A stretch of 64,000 bases of DNA from Streptomyces cirratus (GTDB taxonomy: Bacteria; Actinomycetota; Actinomycetes; Streptomycetales; Streptomycetaceae). The notes beneath the pieces are model-generated. The model was given only the letters and a program-made list of their open reading frames with translations, made no database searches and was not told where the DNA came from. Shown here piece after piece: positions 30,140 through 39,733 of this stretch. Both the position numbers and the translations under genes were made by a program. The DNA lies in NCBI RefSeq assembly GCF_014650775.1, contig NZ_BMVP01000002.1, positions 558,001 to 622,000 on the forward strand, read 5' to 3'. The first letter of the stretch is position 1. Each line of letters begins with the position of its first letter.

Positions 30140-31195
30140 ATGACTACTTCAAGCATCACCGCAGAAGTGCCCCGCCAGAGGGGTGAGGGCGCCGAGGGTC
30201 CCGTACTCGAAGTGCGCGACCTGCACGTCGAGTTCAAGACCCGCGAAGGCGTCGTCAAGGCCGTCAACGGCGTCAACTACAGCGTGTCCTCCGGTGAGAC
30301 GCTGGCCGTGCTCGGCGAGTCCGGCTCGGGCAAGTCCGTGACCGCGCAGGCGATCATGGGCATCCTCGACTCGCCCCCCGGGCGGGTCTCCAAGGGAGAG
30401 ATCCTCTTCCAGGGGCGGGACATCCTCCAGCTCCCGGAGAGCGAGCGGCGCAAGCTGCGCGGCCCCAAGATGGCGATGATCTTCCAGGACGCGCTGTCGG
30501 CGCTCAACCCGGTCTTCTCCGTCGGCAACCAGCTGGGCGAGATGTTCCGCGTCCACCAGGGCATGTCGAAGAAGGACGCCAAGGCCAAGTCCATCGAGCT
30601 GATGGAACGGGTGAAGATCCCGGCTGCCCGCAGCCGGGTCAACGACTACCCGCACCAGTTCTCGGGCGGCATGCGCCAGCGCATCATGATCGCCATGGCG
30701 CTCGCCCTGGAGCCGGACCTGATCATCGCGGACGAGCCCACCACGGCGCTCGACGTGACGGTCCAGGCCCAGGTCATGGACCTGCTGGCGGACCTGCAGC
30801 GCGAGTACAACATGGGTCTGATCCTGATCACCCACGACCTCGGTGTCGTCGCCGACGTGGCGGACAAGATCGCCGTGATGTACGCGGGCCGCATCGTCGA
30901 GCAGGCTCCGATCCACGAGCTGTACAAGCGCCCCGCGCACCCGTACACCCGAGGGCTGCTGGACTCGATCCCGCGCCTGGACCAGAAGGGCCAGGAGCTC
31001 TACGCGATCAAGGGTCTGCCGCCCAACCTGCTCAAGACCCCCTCCGGCTGCGCCTTCAACCCGCGCTGCCCGAAGGCGCAGGACATCTGCCGCACCGAGG
31101 TCCCGGCCCTGCTGCCGGTGACCGAGCGGGACGGCACCGAACTGGCCGGTCGCGGAAGCGCCTGCCACTTCCGGGAGGAGCAGCTCCATGGCTGA
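30140..31195 (+). CDS. Oligopeptide ABC transporter ATPase (OppD-like), operon 1
   Basis: A 351-residue ATPase. Walker A is GESGSGKS, the signature FSGGMRQR, Walker B LIIADEPT, followed by the H-loop ITHDLGV. The C-terminal oligopeptide extension carries cysteines ([15 protein letters not shown]) as in OppD/DppD, some of which bind an iron-sulfur cluster. It powers import together with the OppF-like subunit, whose start overlaps its end by 8 bp (31188-31195). Confidence 0.94.
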   Translation: MTTSSITAEVPRQRGEGAEGPVLEVRDLHVEFKTREGVVKAVNGVNYSVSSGETLAVLGESGSGKSVTAQAIMGILDSPPGRVSKGEILFQGRDILQLPESERRKLRGPKMAMIFQDALSALNPVFSVGNQLGEMFRVHQGMSKKDAKAKSIELMERVKIPAARSRVNDYPHQFSGGMRQRIMIAMALALEPDLIIADEPTTALDVTVQAQVMDLLADLQREYNMGLILITHDLGVVADVADKIAVMYAGRIVEQAPIHELYKRPAHPYTRGLLDSIPRLDQKGQELYAIKGLPPNLLKTPSGCAFNPRCPKAQDICRTEVPALLPVTERDGTELAGRGSACHFREEQLHG

Positions 31196-32333
31196 GTTGG
31201 ACAAGAAGGATGACGCCGTGGACGCGACCCCCGGTATCAGCGAGGTCGAGGTCGTCGACGCGGCGAGCGAGACGGCGGCCCTGGCCGCCATCGAGGCGCC
31301 CGTCGACCGCGGCGAGCCGATCCTCCAGGTGCGCAACCTGGTCAAGCACTTCCCGCTGACCCAGGGCATCCTCTTCAAGAAGCAGATCGGCGCCGTCCGC
31401 GCGGTCGACGGGGTCTCCTTCGACCTGCACCAGGGCGAGACCCTCGGCATCGTCGGCGAGTCGGGCTGTGGCAAGTCGACCGTCGCCAAGCTGCTGATGC
31501 TGCTGGAGACGGCGACGTCGGGCGAGGTCTTCTACAAGGGCACGGACATCACCAAGCTGTCGGGCAAGGCCCTCAAGGCCGTCCGCCGCAACATCCAGAT
31601 GGTGTTCCAGGACCCGTACACCTCGCTGAACCCGCGCATGACGGTCGGCGACATCATCGGCGAGCCGTACGAGATCCACCCCGAGGTGGCCCCCAAGGGC
31701 GACCGGCGCCGCAAGGTCCAGGAGCTCCTGGACGTCGTGGGCCTGAACCCCGAGTACATCAACCGGTACCCGCACCAGTTCTCCGGCGGCCAGCGCCAGC
31801 GCATCGGCATCGCCCGCGGCCTCGCGCTCAACCCGGAGATCATCATCTGCGACGAGCCGGTCTCCGCGCTCGACGTGTCGGTGCAGGCGCAGGTCATCAA
31901 CCTGATGGCGAAGCTGCAGGACGAGTTCAACCTCTCCTACATCTTCATCGCGCACGACCTGTCGATCGTCCGGCACATCTCGGACCGCGTCGGCGTCATG
32001 TACCTGGGCAAGATGGCCGAGATCGGCACGGACACCCAGATCTACGACCACCCGACGCACCCGTACACGCAGGCGCTGCTGTCGGCCGTCCCGGTCCCCG
32101 ACCCGGAGGCCCGCGAGGGCCGCGAGCGGATCATCCTCACCGGCGACGTCCCGTCCCCGGCCAACCCGCCGTCGGGCTGCCGCTTCCGCACCCGCTGCTG
32201 GAAGGCCGAGGACAAGTGCGCCACCGAGGAGCCGCTGCTGGCGATCCCGCAGCGCTTCAAGAGCGTGGACAGCCCGGCCGCACACGAGTCGGCCTGCCAC
32301 TTCGCGGAGGAGAAGGCCGTCCTGGCCGTCTGA
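31188..32333 (+). CDS. Oligopeptide ABC transporter ATPase (OppF-like), operon 1
   Basis: A 381-residue ATPase with [16 protein letters not shown] and [19 protein letters not shown], and the C-terminal Cys-rich extension ([15 protein letters not shown]). About 40 acidic residues precede the domain (DKKDDAVDATPGISEVEVVD), a tail that the operon-2 paralogue lacks. Its central coding region is nearly identical in DNA to that paralogue (113 nt identical at 31605-31717). It closes operon 1; a GC-rich terminator follows at 32355-32396. Confidence 0.94.
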   Translation: MAELDKKDDAVDATPGISEVEVVDAASETAALAAIEAPVDRGEPILQVRNLVKHFPLTQGILFKKQIGAVRAVDGVSFDLHQGETLGIVGESGCGKSTVAKLLMLLETATSGEVFYKGTDITKLSGKALKAVRRNIQMVFQDPYTSLNPRMTVGDIIGEPYEIHPEVAPKGDRRRKVQELLDVVGLNPEYINRYPHQFSGGQRQRIGIARGLALNPEIIICDEPVSALDVSVQAQVINLMAKLQDEFNLSYIFIAHDLSIVRHISDRVGVMYLGKMAEIGTDTQIYDHPTHPYTQALLSAVPVPDPEAREGRERIILTGDVPSPANPPSGCRFRTRCWKAEDKCATEEPLLAIPQRFKSVDSPAAHESACHFAEEKAVLAV

Positions 32334-32354
32334 TCCCGCGAGGCCACGTTTCCC

Positions 32355-32396
32355 GGGCGCGCCCGGCACCGGATCCCTCCGGCGCCGGGCGCGCCC
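32355..32396 (+). terminator. Terminator of peptide operon 1
   Basis: GGGCGCGCCCGGC (32355-32367) pairs perfectly with GCCGGGCGCGCCC (32384-32396), and after one mismatch a further CCGG/CCGG continues the stem to a 6-nt loop. It lies 21 bp after the operon's last stop and before the acetyltransferase gene. Confidence 0.85.
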
Positions 32397-32461
32397 CGTC
32401 GTGCGCCCGGCGGGGGCGAAGGCGCTTGCGGACGCGCCGGGCCCCGGCCGAGAGTGTCCGG

Positions 32462-33400
32462 ATGACCGACACGCTGACCGTCCGCCCCGCCGGGCCGGGG
32501 GACGCCGCCGACATCTGCGCGCTGCTCAACGCCGTCGACGTGATCGAGATCGGCAGACCGGAGACGGACCTCGGCAGTGTCGAGGCCGACCTCCACCACC
32601 CCCGGGTACACCTCGCCACCGACTCCTGGCTCGCCCTCCAGGGCGGCCGGCCCGTCGCCTACGCACTGCTCTGGGCCGACTCCGGGCCGGGCCGGGTCGA
32701 AGGCGACCACTACGTCCTGCCCGGCCACACGGGGGCGGCCGTGCGGCTGCTGGAGCTCATGGAGGTCCGGGCCCGGCGGATGGCAGGCCCCGACCGGGCC
32801 GCCGTACTGCGACTCCAGTTGAACGTGGAACCCACCCTGCACCCCGGCGTCCTCGCCCGGCGCGGCTACCGCACCGTGCGCCGCCACCAGGTCATGACCC
32901 GCCCGCCGGCCCGGGCCGGGGAACCGGCGCCGCGGCCCCCGGCCGGGCTGGCGCTGCGCCACTGCGGTACGGACGAGGCCGACCGCCGGCGGGCGCACGC
33001 CCTGGTGGAGGAGACCTTCGCCGCGCACTTCGGGCACGTGGAGCGGGCGTACGAGCCCTGGCTGGACCACCTCGACGCCCGGAACCTGGACTGGACCCTG
33101 GTCTGGATCGCGACCCTGCCCGCGCTGGGCGACGTAGCCGTCCTCCTCACCCGCGACGACCACACCAGCATGGGCTGGATCAGCCACCTCGGCGTACGCG
33201 AGGACGTGCGCGGGCGGGGCATCGGCGGGTTCCTGCTGCGCCACGGCTTCGCCGCCTACGCCGCGCGCGGGCGGGACACCGTAGGCCTCGGCGTCGACAC
33301 CGGCAACGAAACCGGCGCTTTGGCGCTCTACGAGGCGCACGGCATGCGGCTGCACTACGCCGTCGACACGTGGGAGCTCCGTTTGCACCCACAGGGGTGA
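32462..33400 (+). CDS. GNAT-family acetyltransferase, two tandem domains
   Basis: A 312-residue protein made of two GNAT folds. The first (about 1-150) starts LTVRPAGPGDAADICALLNA and lacks a clear acetyl-CoA motif. The second (about 165-305) has the pyrophosphate-binding VREDVRGRGIGGFLLRHG and the late NETGALALYEAHGM. The double-GNAT layout and length resemble mycothiol synthase MshD, and mshB lies 6 kb away, but the sequence is not close enough to call it mshD. It sits alone between the two peptide operons, behind a terminator. Confidence 0.8.
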   Translation: MTDTLTVRPAGPGDAADICALLNAVDVIEIGRPETDLGSVEADLHHPRVHLATDSWLALQGGRPVAYALLWADSGPGRVEGDHYVLPGHTGAAVRLLELMEVRARRMAGPDRAAVLRLQLNVEPTLHPGVLARRGYRTVRRHQVMTRPPARAGEPAPRPPAGLALRHCGTDEADRRRAHALVEETFAAHFGHVERAYEPWLDHLDARNLDWTLVWIATLPALGDVAVLLTRDDHTSMGWISHLGVREDVRGRGIGGFLLRHGFAAYAARGRDTVGLGVDTGNETGALALYEAHGMRLHYAVDTWELRLHPQG

Positions 33401-33506
33401 CGCGCGCGTATCGCCCGGGTGCAATCGGTCCAACCATGAGTGCACAGGGCTCCACCCTGGGGTGACATTGGGGCCTACGTGAATCTTGGGACCTAGGAGG
33501 CACTCC

Positions 33507-35132
33507 ATGCGCGGAGCCACCCACGCCAAGTGGGCCGCATGTGCGGCGGCCGTCGCCCTCGCGGCGACGGCCTGCGGCGGTGGGAGCGACAGCGGCGGGG
33601 GCGGCGACGCCGGCATCGTCAGCTCCTCCTGGGGTGACCCGCAGAACCCGCTGGAGCCGGCCAACACCAACGAGGTGCAGGGCGGCAAGGTGCTCGACAT
33701 GCTCTTCCGGGGCCTCAAGCGGTACGACCCGAAGACCGGCGAGGCCGTCAACATGCTGGCCGACAAGATCGACACGACGGACAGCCAGCACTTCACGATC
33801 ACCTTGAAGGACGGCTGGAAGTTCAGCAACGACGAGCCGGTCACCGCCCAGTCGTTCGTGGACGCGTGGAACTATGCGGCGGACGTGCGCAACAAACAGA
33901 ACAACGCGCCCTTCTTCGCCGACATCGTCGGATACGCCGACCTGCACCCCGCCTCCGGCGAACCGAAGGCGAAGACGATGTCCGGGCTGGTCGTCAAGGA
34001 CCCCAAGACCTTCACGGTCGCCTTGAAGGCGAAGTTCTCCACCTGGCCCGAGACCCTCGGCTACCAGGCCTTCTCCCCGCTGCCCAAGTCCTTCTTCACC
34101 GACCACGCCGGCTGGCTGAACAAGCCCGTGGGCAACGGCCCGTACACGGTGGACTCCTACACCAAGGGCACCGGGATGAAGCTGCGCAAGTGGGACGGCT
34201 ACCCCGGTCCGGACAAGGCACAGAACGGCGGTGTGGACCTCAAGGTCTACACGGACAACAACACCGCCTACACGGACCTGATCTCCGGCAACCTCGACCT
34301 CGTGGACGACGTGCCCGCGCAGCAGCTCAAGAACGTCAAGAACGACCTCGGGGACCGCTACATCAACCAGCCGGCCCTCATCATCCAGACCCTCACCTTC
34401 CCCCTGTACGACGCGAACTGGGGCAAGGCCGGGATGGAGAAGGTCCGCCAGGGCATCTCGCGCGCCATCAACCGCGACGAGATCACCCGGCAGATCTTCC
34501 GCGAGACCCGCACCCCCGCCAAGGACTGGACCTCCCCGGCCCTCGGCGACAAGGGCGGCTTCAAGGACGTCTGCGGCGACCTGTGCACCTACGACCCCGC
34601 GGCGGCGAAGAAGATGATCCAGGACGCCGGCGGGGTGCCCGGCGGCAAGATCACGCTGACTTCCAACGTCGACACCGGCTCGCACCGCGAGTGGATGGAC
34701 GCCGTCTGCAACAGCATCAACAACGCCCTCGGCGAAGGCCCGGTCTGCACCGTCAACCCGGTCGGCACCTTCGCCGACTTCCGCAACCAGCAGAGCGCCT
34801 ACAAGCTCACCGGCCCCTTCCGCTCCGGCTGGCAGGCCGACTACCCGCTGATCCAGAACTTCCTGGAGCCGCTGTACTACACCGGTGCCTCCTCGAACTA
34901 CGGCAAGTTCAGCAACCCGGAGTTCGACAAGCTCATCGACGAGGCCAACCAGGAGAGCGACTCCGCCAAGGCGATCGGCAAGTTCCAGGACGCGGAGAAG
35001 ATCCTCGCCGAACAGATGCCCTCCATCCCGCTCTGGTACCAGAACGGCAGCGCCGGGCACTCGGAGCGGATCTCCGACGTCACCCTCAACCAGTTCAGCG
35101 TGCCGGTCTACAACGAGATCAAGGTCAGCTGA
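33507..35132 (+). CDS. Oligopeptide ABC transporter substrate-binding lipoprotein, operon 2
   Basis: A 541-residue SBP_bac_5 lipoprotein (lipobox AATAC, Cys23). Its signal peptide start (MRGATHAKWAACAAAVALAA) is almost the same as in operon 1 (MRGATSAKWVVGAVIVAMSA), but the mature protein differs widely, so the two probably bind different peptides. Family pieces include WKFSNDEPVTAQSFVDAWNY and, near the end, IPLWYQNGSAGHSERI. ATG 33507 is 6 nt after AGGAGG. The permease gene follows after 30 bp with no hairpin, unlike operon 1. Confidence 0.9.
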   Translation: MRGATHAKWAACAAAVALAATACGGGSDSGGGGDAGIVSSSWGDPQNPLEPANTNEVQGGKVLDMLFRGLKRYDPKTGEAVNMLADKIDTTDSQHFTITLKDGWKFSNDEPVTAQSFVDAWNYAADVRNKQNNAPFFADIVGYADLHPASGEPKAKTMSGLVVKDPKTFTVALKAKFSTWPETLGYQAFSPLPKSFFTDHAGWLNKPVGNGPYTVDSYTKGTGMKLRKWDGYPGPDKAQNGGVDLKVYTDNNTAYTDLISGNLDLVDDVPAQQLKNVKNDLGDRYINQPALIIQTLTFPLYDANWGKAGMEKVRQGISRAINRDEITRQIFRETRTPAKDWTSPALGDKGGFKDVCGDLCTYDPAAAKKMIQDAGGVPGGKITLTSNVDTGSHREWMDAVCNSINNALGEGPVCTVNPVGTFADFRNQQSAYKLTGPFRSGWQADYPLIQNFLEPLYYTGASSNYGKFSNPEFDKLIDEANQESDSAKAIGKFQDAEKILAEQMPSIPLWYQNGSAGHSERISDVTLNQFSVPVYNEIKVS

Positions 35133-35162
35133 CCCGCCTTCGGATCGAACCTGGAGCAGTCC

Positions 35163-36086
35163 ATGGGACGTTATGTGATCCGGCGGCTGCTCCAGATGAT
35201 CCCGGTGTTCATCGGCAGCACGTTCCTGATCTTCTTCATGGTGTACGCGCTCGGTGACCCCGTCGCGGCCCTCTTCGGCGACAAGGCGCCCGACCCCGCG
35301 ACCGCCGCCCGCATCCGCAAGGACCTCTACCTCGACCAGCCCCTGTGGAAGCAGTACGTCCACTACATGGGACAGATCTTCCAGGGCGACTTCGGCACCG
35401 CCTTCAACGGCCAGAGCGTCACCGACCTGATGGCCACCGCCTTCCCCGTCACCCTGCGCCTGACCATCGTCGCTGTCGTCATCGAGGTCGTCGTCGGGAT
35501 CACCCTCGGCGTGGTCAGCGGACTGCGCCGCGGCAAGTCCGTCGACACCAGCCTGCTGGTGCTCACCCTGATCGTGATCTCCGTGCCCACCTTCGTGACG
35601 GGCTACCTCCTCCAGTACCTCTTCGGCGTCAAATGGGGCTGGGTACGGCCCACGGTCTCCCCGGACGCCCCCTTCAACGAGCTGATCCTGCCCGGCATCG
35701 TCCTCGCGCTCGTCTCCCTCGCCTACGTCACCCGGCTCTCGCGCACCTCCATCGCCGAGAACGTCAAGGCCGACTACGTCCGCACCGCCGTCGCCAAGGG
35801 CCTCCCGCGCCGCCGCGTCGTCACCCGGCACCTGCTGCGCAACTCGCTCATCCCCGTCGTCACCTTCATCGGCACCGACATCGGCGCCCTGATGGGCGGC
35901 GCCATCGTCACCGAGCGGATCTTCAACATCCACGGCGTCGGCTACCAGCTGTACCAGGGCATCCTGCGCAACAACTCCCCGACGGTGGTCGGCTTCGTGA
36001 CGATCCTCGTCATCGTCTTCCTGCTGGCCAACCTGCTCGTCGACCTGCTCTACGCGGTCCTGGACCCGAGGATCCGCTATGCCTGA
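35163..36086 (+). CDS. Oligopeptide ABC transporter permease (OppB-like), operon 2
   Basis: A 307-residue permease, MGRYVIRRLLQMIPVFIGST at the start, with about six helices and the EAA loop VKADYVRTAVAKGLPRRRVVTRH. It is the counterpart of the 28247-29170 gene. Its last codons overlap the next permease gene by 8 bp, a tighter packing than in operon 1. Confidence 0.93.
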   Translation: MGRYVIRRLLQMIPVFIGSTFLIFFMVYALGDPVAALFGDKAPDPATAARIRKDLYLDQPLWKQYVHYMGQIFQGDFGTAFNGQSVTDLMATAFPVTLRLTIVAVVIEVVVGITLGVVSGLRRGKSVDTSLLVLTLIVISVPTFVTGYLLQYLFGVKWGWVRPTVSPDAPFNELILPGIVLALVSLAYVTRLSRTSIAENVKADYVRTAVAKGLPRRRVVTRHLLRNSLIPVVTFIGTDIGALMGGAIVTERIFNIHGVGYQLYQGILRNNSPTVVGFVTILVIVFLLANLLVDLLYAVLDPRIRYA

Positions 36087-37080
36087 GCGCGACGAGCCCG
36101 CCTACGACCCGCTGCAACCCGGAGAGGGAGAGGCCATCGCACCCACCGGCCAGGGCGGCCCCATGGACCTCGCGCTGGACGAGGCCGAAAGTCTGGAGAA
36201 GGTGCTGGGCGACGAGCCGACGGGCCCGGCCGAGAAGGCCCGTTCGCTGTGGTCCGACGCCTGGCACCAGCTGCGCCGCAACCCCGTCTTCATCGTCTCC
36301 TCGCTGCTGATCCTCTTCCTCGTCCTCATCGCGATCTGGCCGCAGCTCATCGCGAGCGGCGACCCGCTGCACTGCGACCTGTCCAAGTCGCAGCAGGGCT
36401 CCGCGCCGGGGCACCCCTTCGGCTACGACACGCAGGGCTGCGACGTGTACACGCGCACCGTCTACGGGGCCCGCGCCTCCATCACCGTCGGCGTCTGCGC
36501 CACCCTCGGCGCCGCCCTGCTCGGCTCCGCGCTCGGCGGGCTGGCCGGGTTCTTCGGCCACTGGGGCGACGCGCTGCTCTCCCGGATCGCCGACATCTTC
36601 TTCGGCATCCCCGTCGTCCTCGGCGGCCTGGTCTTCCTGTCCGTCGTCACCAGCACCACCGTGTGGCCCGTCGTCGGATTCATCGTGCTGCTCGGCTGGC
36701 CACAGCTCGCCCGCATCGCCCGCGGATCGGTGATCACGGCCAAGCAGAACGACTACGTCCAGGCCGCCCGGGCCCTCGGCGCCGGCAACACGCGGCTGCT
36801 GCTGCGGCACGTCGCGCCCAACGCCGTCGCCCCCGTCATCGTCGTCGCCACCATCGCCCTGGGCACCTACATCGCCCTGGAGGCCACCCTGTCGTTCCTC
36901 GGGGTGGGCCTGCGCCCGCCGACCGTCTCCTGGGGCATCGACATCTCCAACGCCGCCTCGCAGATCCGCAACGCCCCGCACATGCTGCTCTACCCGGCGG
37001 GAGCGCTGAGCCTGACCGTGCTGGCCTTCATCATGCTCGGCGACGCGGTGCGCGACGCCCTCGACCCCAAGCTGCGCTGA
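36079..37080 (+). CDS. Oligopeptide ABC transporter permease (OppC-like), operon 2
   Basis: A 333-residue permease with a longer acidic cytoplasmic tail (about 50 residues: ERDEPAYDPLQPGEGEAIAP onward) than the operon-1 copy. OppC_N follows (WHQLRRNPVFIVSSLLILFL), then FGYDTQGCDVYTRTVYGARA and the EAA loop KQNDYVQAARALGAGNTRLL. Two cysteines flank the periplasmic loop (HCDLS and GCDVY). It ends AVRDALDPKLR. ATG 36079 overlaps the upstream gene. Confidence 0.93.
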   Translation: MPERDEPAYDPLQPGEGEAIAPTGQGGPMDLALDEAESLEKVLGDEPTGPAEKARSLWSDAWHQLRRNPVFIVSSLLILFLVLIAIWPQLIASGDPLHCDLSKSQQGSAPGHPFGYDTQGCDVYTRTVYGARASITVGVCATLGAALLGSALGGLAGFFGHWGDALLSRIADIFFGIPVVLGGLVFLSVVTSTTVWPVVGFIVLLGWPQLARIARGSVITAKQNDYVQAARALGAGNTRLLLRHVAPNAVAPVIVVATIALGTYIALEATLSFLGVGLRPPTVSWGIDISNAASQIRNAPHMLLYPAGALSLTVLAFIMLGDAVRDALDPKLR

Positions 37081-37092
37081 GGAGCCCCGCCC

Positions 37093-38076
37093 ATGCTGCT
37101 CGAAGTGCGCGACCTGCACGTGGAGTTCACGACCCGCGACGGGGTCGCCAAGGCCGTCAACGGCGTCGACTACTCGGTGGACGCGGGCGAGACCCTCGCC
37201 GTGCTCGGCGAGTCCGGCTCCGGCAAATCGGTGACCGCGCAGGCCGTGATGGGGATCCTCGACATGCCGCCGGGCCGGATCGCGGGCGGCGAGATCCTGT
37301 TCAAGGGCAAGGACCTGCTCACGATGCGGGAGGAGGAGCGCCGCAGGATCCGCGGGGCCGAAATGGCCATGATCTTCCAGGACGCCCTCTCCTCCCTGAA
37401 CCCCGTACTGAGCGTCGGCGCCCAGCTGGGCGAGATGTACGAGGTGCACCGGGGCCTGTCCCGCAAGGTCGCCAGGGCCAAGGCGGTCGAGCTGATGGAC
37501 CGGGTGAAGATCCCGGCGGCCAGGCAGCGCGTGGGGGACTACCCGCACCAGTTCTCCGGCGGTATGCGCCAGCGCATCATGATCGCCATGGCGCTGGCGC
37601 TGGAACCCTCGCTGATCATCGCCGACGAGCCCACCACCGCCCTGGACGTCACGGTCCAGGCCCAGGTCATGGACCTGCTCGCGGAGCTCCAGCGCGAACT
37701 GAACATGGGGCTCATCCTGATCACCCACGACCTCGGAGTCGTCGCCGACGTCGCCGACAAGATCGCCGTCATGTACGCCGGCCGGATCGTCGAGTCCGCT
37801 CCCGTGCACGAGATCTACGCCGCCCCCGCGCACCCGTACACCCGGGGGCTGCTGGACTCGATCCCGCGCCTGGACCAGAAGGGCCAGGAGCTGTACGCCA
37901 TCAAGGGGCTGCCGCCCAACCTGCTGCACATCCCGCCGGGCTGCGCGTTCAACCCGCGCTGCCCCATGGCGCAGCCCGTCTGCCGCACCGACGTCCCGCC
38001 GCTGTACGAGGTGACCGAGTCGCCGGTGCCGCGCACCACCGCCTGCCACTTCTGGAAGGAATGCCTGCATGCCTGA
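37093..38076 (+). CDS. Oligopeptide ABC transporter ATPase (OppD-like), operon 2
   Basis: A 327-residue ATPase: Walker A GESGSGKS, signature FSGGMRQR, Walker [10 protein letters not shown]-terminal Cys motif [15 protein letters not shown]. It is very similar to the operon-1 OppD-like protein apart from a shorter N-terminus. It starts 12 bp after the permease gene and overlaps the OppF-like gene by 8 bp. Confidence 0.94.
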   Translation: MLLEVRDLHVEFTTRDGVAKAVNGVDYSVDAGETLAVLGESGSGKSVTAQAVMGILDMPPGRIAGGEILFKGKDLLTMREEERRRIRGAEMAMIFQDALSSLNPVLSVGAQLGEMYEVHRGLSRKVARAKAVELMDRVKIPAARQRVGDYPHQFSGGMRQRIMIAMALALEPSLIIADEPTTALDVTVQAQVMDLLAELQRELNMGLILITHDLGVVADVADKIAVMYAGRIVESAPVHEIYAAPAHPYTRGLLDSIPRLDQKGQELYAIKGLPPNLLHIPPGCAFNPRCPMAQPVCRTDVPPLYEVTESPVPRTTACHFWKECLHA

Positions 38077-39181
38077 GCCGATCCTGGAGGTGAAGGAGCT
38101 GGTCAAGCACTACCCGCTGACCCAGGGCATCCTCTTCAAGCGGCAGATCGGCGCGGTCAGGGCGGTCGACGGGGTCTCCTTCGGCCTGCACCAGGGCGAG
38201 ACCCTCGGCATCGTCGGCGAGTCGGGCTGTGGCAAGTCCACCGTCGCCAAGATGCTGGTCAACCTGGAGCGGCCGACGTCCGGGACGATCTCGTACAAGG
38301 GCGAGGACATCACCCGGCTCCCGGCCCGGGCCCTCAAGGCGGTGCGCCGCAACATCCAGATGGTCTTCCAGGACCCGTACACCTCGCTGAACCCGCGCAT
38401 GACGGTCGGCGACATCATCGGCGAGCCGTACGAGATCCACCCCGAGGTGGCCCCCAAGGGCGACCGGCGCCGCAAGGTGCAGGAACTCCTCGACGTGGTC
38501 GGGCTGAACCCCGAGTACATCAACCGGTACCCGCACCAGTTCTCCGGCGGCCAGCGCCAGCGCATCGGCATCGCCCGGGGGCTGGCCCTGCGGCCGGAGG
38601 TCATCGTCGCGGACGAGCCGGTCTCCGCGCTGGACGTCTCGGTCCAGGCGCAGGTCGTCAACCTGCTGGAGCGCCTCCAGGACGAGTTCAGCCTGTCCTA
38701 CGTGTTCATCGCGCACGACCTCTCGATCGTGCGGCACATCTCCGACCGGGTCGGCGTGATGTACCTGGGCCGCATCGTCGAGACCGGCACCGACACCGAG
38801 ATCTACGAGCACCCCACCCACCCCTACACCCAGGCGCTGCTGTCGGCCGTGCCCGTGCCCGACCCCCGCGCCCGGGCGATCCGCGAGCGGATCATCCTGA
38901 GCGGTGACGTCCCGTCCCCGGCCAACCCTCCGTCGGGGTGCCGCTTCCGCACGCGCTGCTGGAAGGCCCAGGAGCGGTGCGCCGTGGAGGTGCCGCCGCT
39001 CGCGGTGCCCCAATGGTTCCCGTCCGGGCCCAGGGCGCATCCGTCGGCCTGTCACTTCGCGGCGGAGAAAAGGGTGGTGCCGGTGACGGCCCCGCCGCCG
39101 AGTCCGCCGCCGGCCGCGCCGCCGCCGGCCGCGCCGCCGACGGGCCTCCCGGGGGAGGAGCGGCCTCCGGGGGACCGATGA
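38069..39181 (+). CDS. Oligopeptide ABC transporter ATPase (OppF-like), operon 2
   Basis: A 370-residue ATPase with [16 protein letters not shown] and [19 protein letters not shown], and the Cys motif [15 protein letters not shown]. The last 25 or so residues are a Pro/Ala-rich tail ([16 protein letters not shown]) with no match in operon 1. Two blocks (38366-38478 and 38504-38577) are identical in DNA to the operon-1 gene. It ends operon 2. Confidence 0.94.
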   Translation: MPEPILEVKELVKHYPLTQGILFKRQIGAVRAVDGVSFGLHQGETLGIVGESGCGKSTVAKMLVNLERPTSGTISYKGEDITRLPARALKAVRRNIQMVFQDPYTSLNPRMTVGDIIGEPYEIHPEVAPKGDRRRKVQELLDVVGLNPEYINRYPHQFSGGQRQRIGIARGLALRPEVIVADEPVSALDVSVQAQVVNLLERLQDEFSLSYVFIAHDLSIVRHISDRVGVMYLGRIVETGTDTEIYEHPTHPYTQALLSAVPVPDPRARAIRERIILSGDVPSPANPPSGCRFRTRCWKAQERCAVEVPPLAVPQWFPSGPRAHPSACHFAAEKRVVPVTAPPPSPPPAAPPPAAPPTGLPGEERPPGDR

Positions 39182-39320
39182 TTTCAGGCCACCCCCGAGC
39201 GTACGTCCGAATATCTCTGCGGTTGCCACAACTCCGTTTACGTCGAGGCAACTTGACCGTATCTGCCCCGAGATATCGGCCCGGCAGCCTGGTGCGCGTG
39301 CGGCCGTGCGGGTGCCCACA

Positions 39321-39355
39321 GCCGGCCGGGCGGGCGTACGGCCTCCCCGGCCGGC
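39321..39355 (+). terminator. Terminator of peptide operon 2
   Basis: GCCGGCCGGG (39321-39330) and CCCGGCCGGC (39346-39355) form a perfect 10-bp stem with a 15-nt loop, 140 bp after the operon stop. The rest of the 335-bp gap 39182-39516 is non-coding; a TATGAT at 39433-39438 may be a -10 box for the next gene but has no good -35. Confidence 0.6.
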
Positions 39356-39516
39356 CTCCCCGTGCCCCCGCCCGTGCGCGGCGTGCGCCCTTCGTGCTGC
39401 CGGAATTCGATCGATGCGCTGGTACGGAAAGTTATGATCCGTAGCGCACGGTGGGTATGAGTCCGCCGTGCACGAGTACGCGTACCGATGTCCGCTCGAC
39501 GTGGAGGTGAAACGCC

Positions 39517-39711
39517 GTGGCACTCTCGATCTCGGCCGTGGTGCTGCTGGCGATCGTCGTCTTCCTGCTGGTGCGGAAATCGGGGCTGAAGGCGGGACAC
39601 GCCTTCGTCTGTGTGCTCCTCGGCTTCTACCTGGCGAGTTCGACCATCGCGCCCACCCTCAGCCAGCTGACGTCCAACGTGGCGAGCATGATCAGTGGCC
39701 TCAAGCTGTAG
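39517..39711 (+). CDS. Small conserved membrane protein
   Basis: A 64-residue protein with two hydrophobic helices: ISAVVLLAIVVFLLV (about 4-18) and HAFVCVLLGFYLASSTIA (about 28-45), separated by a basic RKSGLK turn. I recognise it as a small family conserved in Streptomyces, function unknown. GTG 39517 is preceded by GGAGGTGA, a strong ribosome site. It lies 22 bp before mshB, so the two are likely co-transcribed. Confidence 0.8.
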   Translation: MALSISAVVLLAIVVFLLVRKSGLKAGHAFVCVLLGFYLASSTIAPTLSQLTSNVASMISGLKL

Positions 39712-39733
39712 GGCCAGCTCGTAGGCTGACCCC

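Noticed and set aside
26433-39181. A mobile element or island carrying the second peptide operon
   Set aside because: No transposase, integrase, tRNA or flanking direct repeat is seen, and base composition matches the neighbours. An old tandem duplication explains it.
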